In this document: in pieces, positions 1 through 7,705 of the stretch
How the letters are laid out: each line of letters opens with the position of its first letter
Position numbering within the stretch: position 1 is the first letter of the stretch
DNA from: Alphaproteobacteria bacterium
GTDB lineage: Bacteria > Pseudomonadota > Alphaproteobacteria > JAEULC01
Assembly (NCBI GenBank): GCA_020851015.1
Contig: JADZDN010000153.1
Coordinates: 1-43,612 of the forward strand
Direction of reading: 5' to 3'
DNA: 43,612 nt
The notes under the pieces: generated by a model
What the model saw: only the letters and a program-made list of their open reading frames with translations
What the model was told of the DNA's origin: nothing
Databases searched by the model: none
Translations under genes and position numbers: made by a program

Positions 1-2
1 AC

Positions 3-593
3 ATGCGGAACGCGAACAAGCAGAGCGACAACAACCGCTATCGCGACCGCGTGCCCGACAACGCCAAGGTCCAATCGCTCGAACAGGCCAAGCGCGAGGC
101 GCAGCAGCGCCAGCAACAGCAGGAACAGCAGAAGCAGGCGCAGCAGCGCGCGCAACAGGAACAGCAGCGCCAGGCGCAGATGCGCCAGCAGCAGCAACAG
201 CAGCAGCAGCGCGCGCAACAGGAACAGCAGCGCCAGGCGCAGATGCGCCAGCAGCAGCAACAACAGCAGCAGCGTGCCCAGCAGGAACAGCAGCGCCAAG
301 CGCAGATGCGCCAGCAGCAGCAACAACAGCAGCAGCGCGCGCAACAGGAACAGCAGCGCCAGGCTCAGATGCGCCAGCAGCAGCAACAACAGCAGCAGCG
401 CGCGCAGCAGCAACAGCGCGAACAGCAGGCGCGTCAGCAGCAGCAGCGCCAGCAGGAAGAGGCGGCCCGGCGGGCGCAGCAGCAGCGGGCGCAGGAAGAG
501 GCGTCGCGGCGGGCGCAGCAGCAGCGCAAGGTCGGCGACACGGAGAACGTGCCCGACCTGTCGATGGCCAAGGCGCCGGCCCCGGCGAACTAG
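3..593 (+). CDS. Glutamine-rich repeat protein, probably 5'-partial
   Basis: The frame is open from the left edge. The first ATG is at 3, but the true start may lie upstream of the window. The visible 196 residues are dominated by Gln, Arg and Ala. Residues 49-132 are four copies of a 21-residue unit (RAQQEQQRQAQM followed by R and eight Q). A degenerate RAQQQ/QEEAARRAQQQ stretch follows, and the C-terminus (KVGDTENVPDLSMAKAPAPAN) is not repetitive. The composition predicts a long charged helix or coiled coil, or a disordered linker. No enzyme domain, signal peptide or membrane segment is visible in the part present. I do not recognise the family. The gene is followed by a GC-rich hairpin and then an unrelated ABC importer operon, so neighbours give no clue to its role. 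Confidence 0.7.
   Translation: MRNANKQSDNNRYRDRVPDNAKVQSLEQAKREAQQRQQQQEQQKQAQQRAQQEQQRQAQMRQQQQQQQQRAQQEQQRQAQMRQQQQQQQQRAQQEQQRQAQMRQQQQQQQQRAQQEQQRQAQMRQQQQQQQQRAQQQQREQQARQQQQRQQEEAARRAQQQRAQEEASRRAQQQRKVGDTENVPDLSMAKAPAPAN
147..398 (+). repeat. Four tandem 63-bp coding repeats
   Basis: Four in-frame 63-bp units encode identical 21-residue repeats. Nucleotide differences between units are few and silent (for example cgcgcg against cgtgcc, and caggcg against caagcg or caggct). The period is a multiple of three, so copy-number changes would keep the frame. This is a coding minisatellite, not a CRISPR array: there are no unique spacers. Confidence 0.9.
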
Positions 594-617
594 GCGCGGC
601 GCGATTCGACAATCGCC

Positions 618-644
618 CGCGGGCCGGCGATAGTACGGCCCGCG
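618..644 (+). terminator. Candidate hairpin terminator after the Q-rich gene
   Basis: CGCGGGCC at 618-625 pairs perfectly with GGCCCGCG at 637-644 around an 11-nt loop. It lies 25 nt past the stop codon. There is no T tract, so intrinsic termination is uncertain. Confidence 0.35.
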
Positions 645-695
645 CGCTTCAAGCCGCGCGGTCCTGGACAAGAATCCCGGGGGAGGGGAGGCGCC

Positions 696-1694
696 ATGTC
701 GCTCGCACGCATCTTCGCGCTGTGCCTGGCCGGCCTCGCGGCCGGCCATCCGGCCGCGGCGCAGAACAAGCAGGTGGTGGTCTACACCTCGAACGAGGAC
801 ACGCTGAACCAGCTCGCCTTCGGCGCGTTCGAGCAGAAGACCGGCATCAAGGTCCAGCCGGTCTCCGCCGGCTCGGGCGTCGTCGTCAAGCGCATCCAGT
901 CCGAGAAGGACCGGCCGCAGGGCGACGTGATCTGGGGCGTCAGCCGCTCGCTGCTCGAAGGCAACACGACCTATTTCGATCCCTACCGCTCGAAGAACGT
1001 CGACGCGATCCCCGCGCAGTACCGCGACGCCAAGGACGGCTGGATCGGCAACAACCTGCACATCCTGGTGATCCTGCAGAACACCAAGGCGCTGCCGGAA
1101 GGCGAGGGGCCGCGGACCTGGGCCGACCTGGCCGACCCGAAATGGAAGGGCAAGATCGCCTTCACCGATCCCGCCAATTCCGGCTCGGCCTACAGCACCG
1201 TCACGCTGATGGTGCAGCTGTTCGGCGGCGGCGAGGCGGGCTGGAAGAAGGTCGAGCAGGTCTTCGCCAACATGAAGATGCTCAACCGCTCGTCCCTCGT
1301 GTTCCAGGGCGTCGGCAGCGGCGAGTATCCGCTGGCCGTGTCGCTGGAATATGCCGGCTACCTGTGGGCCAACAACGGCGCGCCGGTGAAGGTGATCTAT
1401 CCCGGCGACGGCACCATCGCCCAGATGGAGGGCTGCGCCGTCATCAAGGGCGGGCCGAACACCGAGGCGGCCAAGGCCTTCGTCGACTTCATCAACCAGA
1501 AGGACACGCGCGAGCTGATCCTGTCGAAGACCTTCCGCCGGCCGGCGCGCCAGGACATCGACCTGTCGAAGATGCCCGGCGGCATGCCGGCGCTGGCGTC
1601 GATCAAGCTCGCCTCCTATGACGAGGAAGCCTGGACCAAGGCGCGGCCCGAGACGATGCAGCGCATCCAGGACCTGATCGCCAAGACGCGCTGA
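696..1694 (+). CDS. ABC transporter solute-binding protein, AfuA/FbpA-like
   Basis: Periplasmic binding protein of the iron(III)/sugar-phosphate/aminoethylphosphonate cluster, 332 residues, normal for the family. Residues 1-22 form a Sec signal peptide with a probable cut after HPAAA. Mature-protein landmarks are VVVYTSNEDTLN, then KRIQSEKDRPQGDVIWG, which matches the usual 'E...P.aDV.wg' ligand-site region, and the WADLADPKWKGKIAFTDPA block typical of FbpA/AfuA/PhnS proteins. The start follows a strong Shine-Dalgarno (GGGGAGG). The ATPase and fused permease genes follow on the same strand and complete an importer. The iron-binding tyrosine pair of true FbpA is not obvious, so an organic or phosphorylated ligand is at least as likely as iron. 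The downstream catabolic genes favour an organic ligand. Confidence 0.9.
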   Translation: MSLARIFALCLAGLAAGHPAAAQNKQVVVYTSNEDTLNQLAFGAFEQKTGIKVQPVSAGSGVVVKRIQSEKDRPQGDVIWGVSRSLLEGNTTYFDPYRSKNVDAIPAQYRDAKDGWIGNNLHILVILQNTKALPEGEGPRTWADLADPKWKGKIAFTDPANSGSAYSTVTLMVQLFGGGEAGWKKVEQVFANMKMLNRSSLVFQGVGSGEYPLAVSLEYAGYLWANNGAPVKVIYPGDGTIAQMEGCAVIKGGPNTEAAKAFVDFINQKDTRELILSKTFRRPARQDIDLSKMPGGMPALASIKLASYDEEAWTKARPETMQRIQDLIAKTR

Positions 1695-1715
1695 ATAGAG
1701 TGCCAAGTGACATCC

Positions 1716-1798
1716 TCATCCTGAGGGGCTCCCGCGACCTCGTCCTTCGAGACGGATGCCTCCTCAGGATGCGGTCGCGGGAGCGTCTCGAAGGATGA
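1716..1798. repeat. Palindromic intergenic repeat element
   Basis: An 83-bp imperfect inverted repeat. CTCCCGCGACC (1729-1739) pairs perfectly with GGTCGCGGGAG (1773-1783). The outer arms are TCATCCTGAGG on the left and the complement of CGAAGGATGA on the right. The centre carries inverted copies of both end motifs (TCCTTCGAGACG and CCTCCTCAGGATG). The mosaic of 'catcctgagg' and 'cgtctcgaaggatg' blocks resembles small palindromes that I recall as abundant between genes in Bradyrhizobium-like and related genomes. The right end overlaps the start of the ATPase gene. Confidence 0.75.
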
Positions 1799-2883
1799 CC
1801 GCGATCCGGATCGCCGGCGTCGGGCGGAGCTTCGGCGCCGTCGCCGCCGTCAGCGACGTCACGCTGGAGATCGGCGACGGCGAGTTCTTCACGCTGCTCG
1901 GGCCGTCGGGCTGCGGCAAGACCACGCTCTTGCGCATGGTCGCGGGATTCTGCGACCTCGACCGCGGCTCGATCCATTTCGCCGACCGGCGCATCGACAC
2001 GGTGCCGCCGCACAAGCGCAACGCCGGCATGGTGTTCCAGAACTACGCGATCTTCCCGAACCTGACGGTGGGCGGGAACGTCGCCTATGGCCTGAAGGCC
2101 CGGGCGGTGCCGCCGGCCGCCATCGCGGAGCGGGTGGCCCGCGCGCTGAAGCTGGTGCAGCTCGGCGGCTACGCGGAGCGCTGGCCGCACCAGCTTTCGG
2201 GCGGGCAGTTGCAGCGCGTGGCGCTGGCCCGCTGCCTGGTGATCGAGCCGGCCGTGCTGCTGCTGGACGAGCCGCTGTCGAATCTCGATGCCCAGCTCCG
2301 CGTCGAGATGCGGGGGGAGATCCGGCAGCTGCAGAAGAGCCTGGGCATCACCGCCCTCTACGTCACGCACGACCAGGAAGAGGCGATGTCGATTTCCGAC
2401 CGCATCGCGGTGATGCGCGCGGGCCAGGTGGAGCAGCTCGGCGCGCCCTGGGAGATCTACCGCCGCCCGGCCACCCCCTTCGTCGCGCGCTTCATGGGCA
2501 CGACCAACCTGCTGCGCGGAAGGCTGGCGGCCCGCGCGGCGGGCGTGGCGACGGTCCGCGCCGGGGCGCGCGACTTCGCCGTCGCCGGCGGCGCCGTCAA
2601 GGATGCCGCCCCGGGCGCCGAGCTGAGCTTCTCGCTGCGCCCCGAGGCGCTGCGCCTGGCCCCCGCCGGCACGCCGCCGCCCGCGGGCTGGGCCGGGCTG
2701 GAGGCGCGCATCCGCCGCGTCGAATTCCTGGGCGCGCTGACCCGGGTCGAGCTGGACCTGGGCGAGGGGCTGGTGCTGCACGCCGCGGCGGTCGATCTGC
2801 CGTCCCCGGCGATGCGCGATGGGCCGGTCGCCGTGGCCTACGACCCCGCGCTCGTCACCGCTTTCGCCGGCCCGGGCGACTGA
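1795..2883 (+). CDS. ABC transporter ATP-binding protein, FbpC/PotA type
   Basis: Energy-coupling ATPase of the importer, 362 residues. It has Walker A GPSGCGKTT at 36-44, a Q-loop in MVFQNYAIFPN, signature LSGGQLQR, Walker B LLLDEPLSNLD and an H-loop in YVTHDQEEA. A TOBE-type C-terminal domain of about 120 residues follows. I chose the ATG at 1795 because the family's conserved N-terminus begins there and GGGAG lies 11 nt upstream. An in-frame ATG at 1756 would add 13 residues read entirely from the palindromic repeat. The stop overlaps the permease start as TGATG, so the two are translationally coupled. Compared with the PotA-like ATPase at 16345 its C-terminal domain is quite different, so it is not a recent copy. 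Confidence 0.93.
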   Translation: MTAIRIAGVGRSFGAVAAVSDVTLEIGDGEFFTLLGPSGCGKTTLLRMVAGFCDLDRGSIHFADRRIDTVPPHKRNAGMVFQNYAIFPNLTVGGNVAYGLKARAVPPAAIAERVARALKLVQLGGYAERWPHQLSGGQLQRVALARCLVIEPAVLLLDEPLSNLDAQLRVEMRGEIRQLQKSLGITALYVTHDQEEAMSISDRIAVMRAGQVEQLGAPWEIYRRPATPFVARFMGTTNLLRGRLAARAAGVATVRAGARDFAVAGGAVKDAAPGAELSFSLRPEALRLAPAGTPPPAGWAGLEARIRRVEFLGALTRVELDLGEGLVLHAAAVDLPSPAMRDGPVAVAYDPALVTAFAGPGD

Positions 2884-4529
2884 TGGCCGCCCGCTCGGCC
2901 TTCCCGTTGGTCGTCACGCTGGGCGCGTTCCTGTTCCTCGGCTGCTTCCTTTTGTATCCGCTGTCCAGCGTGTTCCGGGCCAGCTTCCTCGACCCCGGCG
3001 GCCAGGCGTTCACGCTGGCCAACTACGTGAAGGTCTTGACCACGCCGTTCTACCGCTCGGGACTGACCAACAGCCTGGCGATCGGCGCCATGGCCGCGCT
3101 GGCGGCGATCGCCATCGGCGTGCCGATGGCGTTCTGCGTGGCGCGCCTGCCCGTGCCGGGCAAGCCGGTGCTGCTGGCGCTGGCCGCGCTGCCGCTGGTG
3201 CTGCCTTCCTTCGTCGCGGCCTATGCCTGGGTGCTGCTGCTGGGCCGCTCGGGCATCGTCTCGCAGTTCCTGGCCACGATCGGCATCGCCGGCGTCACGA
3301 TCTACGGCAAGCCCGGCCTGGTGCTGGTCTTCGCGCTGCAGACGTTTCCCTACGTGCTGCTGCCCACGCTCGCCGCCTTCAAGGCGGTCGACGTTTCGAT
3401 CGAGGAGGCCGGCCAGAACCTGGGCGCATCGCGCTGGCGAACCTTCCGCCTGGTGATCCTGCCGGTCGTCATGCCTTCGGTGCTGTCCGGCGGGTTGCTG
3501 GTGTTCATGGAGACGCTGGAGAATTTCGGCGTTCCCTTCGTGCTGGCCGAGGACATGCCGGTCCTGGCGGTTTCCGCCTACAAGCTGTTCGTGGGCGAGA
3601 TGGGCGCCAACCCGGCCGCGGCCGGCGTGCTGGGCGTGCTGTTGATCTGCTGCACGACTGCCGCCCTGCTGCTGCAGCGCCACTACCTGTCCAAGCGCCG
3701 GTTCGCCACCGGCGCGCGCACCGCGCCGCCCGAGTTGAAGGTGGCCCCGCCCCTGCGCATCCTGGGCGCCGTGTTCTGCTGGGGGGTGGTGTTGCTGGCC
3801 CTGGTGCCGTTCCTCGCCGTGGTGGTGATCTCGTTCATGAAGTTCCGCGGCCCGGTGATGCACCCCGAGTTCAGCCTGGGCAATTTTGCCGTGCTGCTGG
3901 ACCGCGGGCAGCGGCCGCTGATCAACACCATCACCCTGGCCAGCGCCGCGGCGGCGGGCGCGGCGCTGATCGGCGTGCCGATCGGCTACGTGCTGACGCG
4001 CTACCGCACGGGGGTGGCGGGCGTGCTCGACGTGCTGGCGATGGCCCCCTTCGCCGTGGCCGGCACGGTGCTGGGCATCGGGCTGGTGATCTCGTTCAAC
4101 AGCGGCTGGCTGATCCTGACGGGCGGCTGGCTGATCCTCGTCATCGCCTACATGGTGCGCAAGCTGCCGTTCAACGTGCGCGCCAGCGCGGCGATCCTGC
4201 ACCAGATCGACCCCAGCCTCGAGGAAGCCTCGGTCAACCTGGGCGTGTCGCCCGCCCGCACCTTCCTGACGCTGACCGTGCCGCTGATGATGGGCGGGGT
4301 GATCGGCGGGGCGGTGCTGACCTGGGTCACGATCGCGTCGGAGCTGAGCGCCACGGTCGTGCTCTACAGCGGCGCCTGGGGCACGATGACCGTGCTGATG
4401 TTCCAAGCGCTGGAGGGGGCCAGCGCCGGCGCCGCCGCGGCCGCCGCCACCGTGCTGGTGCTTGCCACGGTGGTGCCGCTGGCGCTGATCTACCGGCTGC
4501 TGAAGCGCCACCAGGTGGCGCTGCTGTAG
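2883..4529 (+). CDS. ABC transporter permease, fused FbpB type
   Basis: Inner-membrane permease of 548 residues made of two fused BPD_transp_1 domains. Each half has about six hydrophobic segments and an EAA loop: EEAGQNLGASRWRTFRLVILP in the first half and EEASVNLGVSPARTFLTLTVP in the second. The soluble linker between the halves is rich in Lys, Arg and Pro (HYLSKRRFATGARTAPPELK). A double-length single permease is the usual FbpB/AfuB architecture and fits the binding protein at 696. The ATG overlaps the ATPase stop by 1 nt. It is the last gene of the transporter proper; 168 bp separate it from the first catabolic gene. Confidence 0.93.
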   Translation: MAARSAFPLVVTLGAFLFLGCFLLYPLSSVFRASFLDPGGQAFTLANYVKVLTTPFYRSGLTNSLAIGAMAALAAIAIGVPMAFCVARLPVPGKPVLLALAALPLVLPSFVAAYAWVLLLGRSGIVSQFLATIGIAGVTIYGKPGLVLVFALQTFPYVLLPTLAAFKAVDVSIEEAGQNLGASRWRTFRLVILPVVMPSVLSGGLLVFMETLENFGVPFVLAEDMPVLAVSAYKLFVGEMGANPAAAGVLGVLLICCTTAALLLQRHYLSKRRFATGARTAPPELKVAPPLRILGAVFCWGVVLLALVPFLAVVVISFMKFRGPVMHPEFSLGNFAVLLDRGQRPLINTITLASAAAAGAALIGVPIGYVLTRYRTGVAGVLDVLAMAPFAVAGTVLGIGLVISFNSGWLILTGGWLILVIAYMVRKLPFNVRASAAILHQIDPSLEEASVNLGVSPARTFLTLTVPLMMGGVIGGAVLTWVTIASELSATVVLYSGAWGTMTVLMFQALEGASAGAAAAAATVLVLATVVPLALIYRLLKRHQVALL

Positions 4530-4570
4530 GGCCGATGCTTCCGGTCCTGGCGAAGCGCGCCCGCCGATGA

Positions 4571-4697
4571 CCCTGCTGGTGCCGCATCGGCCGCGATACG
4601 GAATTGCGCGCCCTCGATCGCGCCGCGGTGGTGCTGGATGCGGCGCGGCTTCACCTGTTCGATGCCGCCACGACCAACGCCATCCGCCAGGAGCCCC
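4571..4697 (+). pseudogene. Possible relic of an ABC ATPase C-terminus
   Basis: The frame opens after a stop at 4568-4570 and reads ELRALDRAAVVLDAARLHLFDAATTNAIRQE without a start codon. The LDAARLHLFDAATTNAI segment looks like the final beta-strand of the TOBE domain in UgpC/MalK-type ATPases ('vDparlHlFDaaTg.ai'). It is not in frame with the neighbouring permease or amidohydrolase, and nothing N-terminal to it survives. The best reading is the last 30 or so codons of a lost sugar-type ATPase gene. It could instead be a chance match in GC-rich DNA. Confidence 0.35.
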
Positions 4698-5531
4698 ATG
4701 ACGCCGACACCGGCAACCAGTACCGACTGCCATGCCCATATCATCGATCCGCGGCGATTTCCGCTGCCCGCCGGCGGCGGCTACAAACCCCTGGCGGACG
4801 AGTGTGGCACGCGCGAGGAGTTCTGCGCGGTGCTGGACCGCCATGGCGTCCGCAACGGCCTGCTGGTGCAGCTGAGCGGCTACGGCACGGACAACCGGCC
4901 GCTGCTGGACGCCATCGCGGCCTATCCGGGCCGCTTCAAGGCCATCGCGGTGATCGACGCGGGCTTCGGCGACCGGCAGCTCGAGGACCTGGCCCGCGGC
5001 GGCGTGGTCGGCGTGCGCTTCAACCTGCCGAGCTACGATCCGCAGGCGCTGCTGCGGCCCGACGCGCCGCGCCTGCTGCAGCGAATCAAGGCGCTGGGCT
5101 GGTTCGCCCAGGTCTATGCCGACGACCGGCAATGGCAGGAGGCGGCGCCGATCCTGAAGGCGAGCGGGGTCAAGGTGCTGGTCGATCATTTCGGCGTGCG
5201 CGACGTCGATGGCGGGCCCGCCCAGAAGGGCTTCGCGGCGGTGCTGGCGCTGGGCCGCGACGGCCGGGCGGCGGTGAAATTCTCGTCGCCGTTCCGCGTC
5301 TCGCCGCGCATGGGGGACTATGCCGAGATCGACCCCTACGCCGAGCGGCTGGTGGCCGCCTTCCCGCGCGAGCGCATCGTGTGGGGATCGGACTGGCCGT
5401 TCACCAACGTGCCGAAGCGCCCGGCCTATGCCGAGACCGTGGCGCCGCTGGCGCGCTGGTTTCCCGATCCGGGCGACCGGGCGCGCATCCTGTCGGCAAA
5501 TCCCCGGAATCTTTTCGGCTTCAAGGACTGA
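4698..5531 (+). CDS. Amidohydrolase family 2 (COG3618-like) hydrolase
   Basis: A metal-dependent TIM-barrel hydrolase of 277 residues, related to lactonases and 2-pyrone-4,6-dicarboxylate-type hydrolases. The N-terminal metal motif is DCHAH (His12, His14). Near the end of the barrel is VWGSDWPFTN, whose Asp is the conserved barrel acid. DHFGV supplies a further candidate active-site His. The start at 4698 follows CAGGAG and gives the standard N-terminus. A start at 4638 would add 20 unrelated residues. The Gfo/Idh gene begins 5 nt after the stop, so the two are very likely co-transcribed. A lactone or cyclic ester made by the neighbouring dehydrogenase is a natural substrate, but this is inference. 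Confidence 0.88.
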   Translation: MTPTPATSTDCHAHIIDPRRFPLPAGGGYKPLADECGTREEFCAVLDRHGVRNGLLVQLSGYGTDNRPLLDAIAAYPGRFKAIAVIDAGFGDRQLEDLARGGVVGVRFNLPSYDPQALLRPDAPRLLQRIKALGWFAQVYADDRQWQEAAPILKASGVKVLVDHFGVRDVDGGPAQKGFAAVLALGRDGRAAVKFSSPFRVSPRMGDYAEIDPYAERLVAAFPRERIVWGSDWPFTNVPKRPAYAETVAPLARWFPDPGDRARILSANPRNLFGFKD

Positions 5532-5536
5532 CCGCC

Positions 5537-6559
5537 ATGACCGATCGTCCGCCCCTGACCGTCGCGCTGGCCGGTGCCGGCATGATCAGCTGGTTCCACT
5601 TGCAGGCGTGGCGCAAGCTGGGCAACCGGGTGCGCCTGGTGGCGGTCTGCGACCCCGACCAGGCGAAGGCTGGGCTGCGCGCGCAGGAATTCGCGATCCC
5701 GACGGTCTACGCGACGCCCGAGGCGATGTTCGCGGCGGAAAGCTTCGACGCCATCGACATAGCCTCGCCGCGCGAGACGCACGCGGCCTGGGTCGAGGCG
5801 GCGGCCGATCGCGGCATCCACGTGCTGTGCCAGAAGCCGATGACGCCGACCCTGGCCGAATCCGAGGCGCTGGTCCGCCGGGTCGAAGGCAGATCGCGCC
5901 TGATGGTGCACGAGAACTGGCGCTTCCGCCCGTGGTATCGCGACCTCAGGGGCTGGATCGAGGCCGGCGAACTTGGCGAGATCGTCCTGGCCCGCATGGC
6001 GATGCTGGCCTCCGGCCTGCTGCCCGACGCGCAGGGCAAGCGCGCGGCCCTGGTCCGCCAGCCGTTCATGCAGCAAGAAGACCGCTTGATGATCGCCGAG
6101 GTGCTGATCCATCATCTCGACACGATGCGCTATCTGTGCGGCGAGTTGCGGGTGATTTCGGCGCGGGCGGCCCGCACGGTGGCCGACGTGCGGGGCGAGA
6201 CGGTGGCGTCGATCTTCCTGGAAACCGCGTCCGGCGCGCCGGTCGAGGTGACGGGCAGCCTGGCCGCGGCCGGCTATGTGGCCCGCCCGCCCGACCGGCT
6301 GGAGATCGTGGGCACCAAGGCCAGCGCCGCGTTCGACGGCCAGCTCCGCCTGCTCGGCCCGCGGCCGCGGGCCGTCGCGTACGACGACGACCAGGGCTAT
6401 CAGGCAAGCTTCGACGGCGTCATCGCGCATTTCGTCGATTGCCTGGCCAGCGGCGCGCCCTTCGAGACCGGGCCGGCCGACAATCTGGAGACGCTGCGGC
6501 TGGTCGAGCATGCCTACTGGGCGGCCGGCACGCACCGTCCCGACAGACAGGGGAATTGA
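5537..6559 (+). CDS. Gfo/Idh/MocA-family NAD(P)-dependent oxidoreductase
   Basis: A 340-residue protein with an N-terminal Rossmann fold (VALAGAGMISWFH, residues 6-18) and the family motif CQKPMT, in which the Lys of the usual 'EKP' triad is kept and the Glu is Gln. The C-terminal alpha/beta substrate domain has EVLIHHLDTMRYL, equivalent to the catalytic 'G..HhlD' segment. The family oxidises or epimerises hydroxyls of sugars, inositols and related polyols with NAD(P). It sits 5 nt after the amidohydrolase and 4 nt before the PLP-enzyme gene, in a tight operon. A dehydrogenase that yields a lactone for the amidohydrolase would make a coherent two-step path, but the substrate is unknown. Confidence 0.92.
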   Translation: MTDRPPLTVALAGAGMISWFHLQAWRKLGNRVRLVAVCDPDQAKAGLRAQEFAIPTVYATPEAMFAAESFDAIDIASPRETHAAWVEAAADRGIHVLCQKPMTPTLAESEALVRRVEGRSRLMVHENWRFRPWYRDLRGWIEAGELGEIVLARMAMLASGLLPDAQGKRAALVRQPFMQQEDRLMIAEVLIHHLDTMRYLCGELRVISARAARTVADVRGETVASIFLETASGAPVEVTGSLAAAGYVARPPDRLEIVGTKASAAFDGQLRLLGPRPRAVAYDDDQGYQASFDGVIAHFVDCLASGAPFETGPADNLETLRLVEHAYWAAGTHRPDRQGN

Positions 6560-6563
6560 AGCC

Positions 6564-7679
6564 ATGGATACGCATGCGATCGCACCGCACCCGCTGGTCG
6601 GCCAGGCCAGGACTGCGCCCGACACGCCCGCGCTGCTCGTCGATCTCGACCTCATGGAAGCCAACATGGCCCGGGTGGCCGCGGCATGCCGCGCGTGGGG
6701 CGTCGCGTGGCGGCCGCACAGCAAGGGCCACAAGACGCCGGAGATTGCCCTGCGGCAGATCGCGGCCGGCGCGATCGGCATCACCTGCGCCAAGCTGGGC
6801 GAGGCCGAGGTCATGGCCGCGGCCGGGATTGAGGGCATCGTCATCGCCAACCAGATCGTCGGCAGGGACAAGATCGACCGGCTGGTCGCGCTGCGCGCGC
6901 GCACCGATCCCGTGGTCTGCGTCGACAGCATCGCGAACCTCGACGCGCTGGAGGCGGCATTCCGGCCGGCCGGGCGGCGCCTTAAGGTCGCGATCGAGGT
7001 GAATATCGGGATGAACCGCGCGGGCATCGAGCCGGGCGCGCCCGTCGTCGCGTTCGCGCGGGAGATCGCGAAGCGGCCCAGCCTGGAATTCGTCGGGGTG
7101 CTGGGATGGGAAAGCCAGGCCGCGACCATCGCGGACATGACGGAGAAGCGCCGCGTCGTCGCCGAGGCGGTCGGCCGGCTGGCCGCCAGCGCGAAGGCCT
7201 GCGCCGAGGCGGGATTCGCGGTGAAGATCGTGAGCTGCGGCGGGACCGGAACGTTTCCCTTCTGCATCGAGCAGCCGGGGGTGACCGAGGTGCAGGTCGG
7301 CGGCGCGATCTTCAGCGACATGCACTACCGCACCAACTATCACCTGGATTTCCCGCCGGCCCTGACGATCCTGACCACGGTGACGAGCCGGCCAAATCCG
7401 GCGCGCATCGTGACCGACGCCGGCAAGAAGGCGATGAGCGGCGACGCGGCCATGCCCGCGCCGGCCGGCCTGCCGCCGGTCGAAAGCGTCAAGCTCTCGG
7501 CCGAGCACACGAGGATCGACCTGCAGGCGCCGAGCGGCACGCCGCGCGTCGGCGACAAGATCGAACTGGTCGTGGGCTATTCCGACACCACCGTCCACCT
7601 GCACGAGGAGATCGTCGCCGTCCGCGGCGGCCGCATCGAAGCGGTTTGGCCGATTGCCGCCCGCGGCAAGCTGAAATAG
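6564..7679 (+). CDS. D-threonine aldolase / D-serine dehydratase-like PLP protein
   Basis: A fold-type III PLP enzyme of 371 residues with an alanine-racemase N-terminal barrel and a D-serine dehydratase-like C-terminal domain. The cofactor Lys is Lys54 in RPHSKGHKTPEI, matching the 'RPH.KtHK' motif of D-threonine and 3-hydroxy-D-aspartate aldolases. SCGGTGTFPF corresponds to the phosphate-binding loop. In characterised D-threonine aldolases a His-x-Asp pair binds the divalent metal near the C-terminus. Here the aligned stretch reads GYSDTTVHLHEE, with Tyr339 in the His position and Asp341 kept. Either another His (345 or 347) substitutes or the activity differs. The start follows AGGGGA by 9 nt. 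Confidence 0.88.
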   Translation: MDTHAIAPHPLVGQARTAPDTPALLVDLDLMEANMARVAAACRAWGVAWRPHSKGHKTPEIALRQIAAGAIGITCAKLGEAEVMAAAGIEGIVIANQIVGRDKIDRLVALRARTDPVVCVDSIANLDALEAAFRPAGRRLKVAIEVNIGMNRAGIEPGAPVVAFAREIAKRPSLEFVGVLGWESQAATIADMTEKRRVVAEAVGRLAASAKACAEAGFAVKIVSCGGTGTFPFCIEQPGVTEVQVGGAIFSDMHYRTNYHLDFPPALTILTTVTSRPNPARIVTDAGKKAMSGDAAMPAPAGLPPVESVKLSAEHTRIDLQAPSGTPRVGDKIELVVGYSDTTVHLHEEIVAVRGGRIEAVWPIAARGKLK

Positions 7680-7705
7680 CGGCGGCGGGGCGGGGAGGGT
7701 CTTCC

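Noticed and set aside
147..398. Tandem repeats as a CRISPR array
   Set aside because: Repeats are contiguous, coding and without unique spacers; no cas genes are nearby.
1756..1794. Upstream ATG for the ABC ATPase adding 13 residues
   Set aside because: The added codons are entirely repeat sequence and unlike ATPase N-termini; the ATG at 1795 has a usable ribosome site.
2838..5189. A 783-codon minus-strand open frame opposite the fused permease
   Set aside because: Composition is Arg/His/Gln/Ala-rich with no domains. It mirrors the high-GC third-position bias of the real plus-strand genes and crosses gene boundaries.
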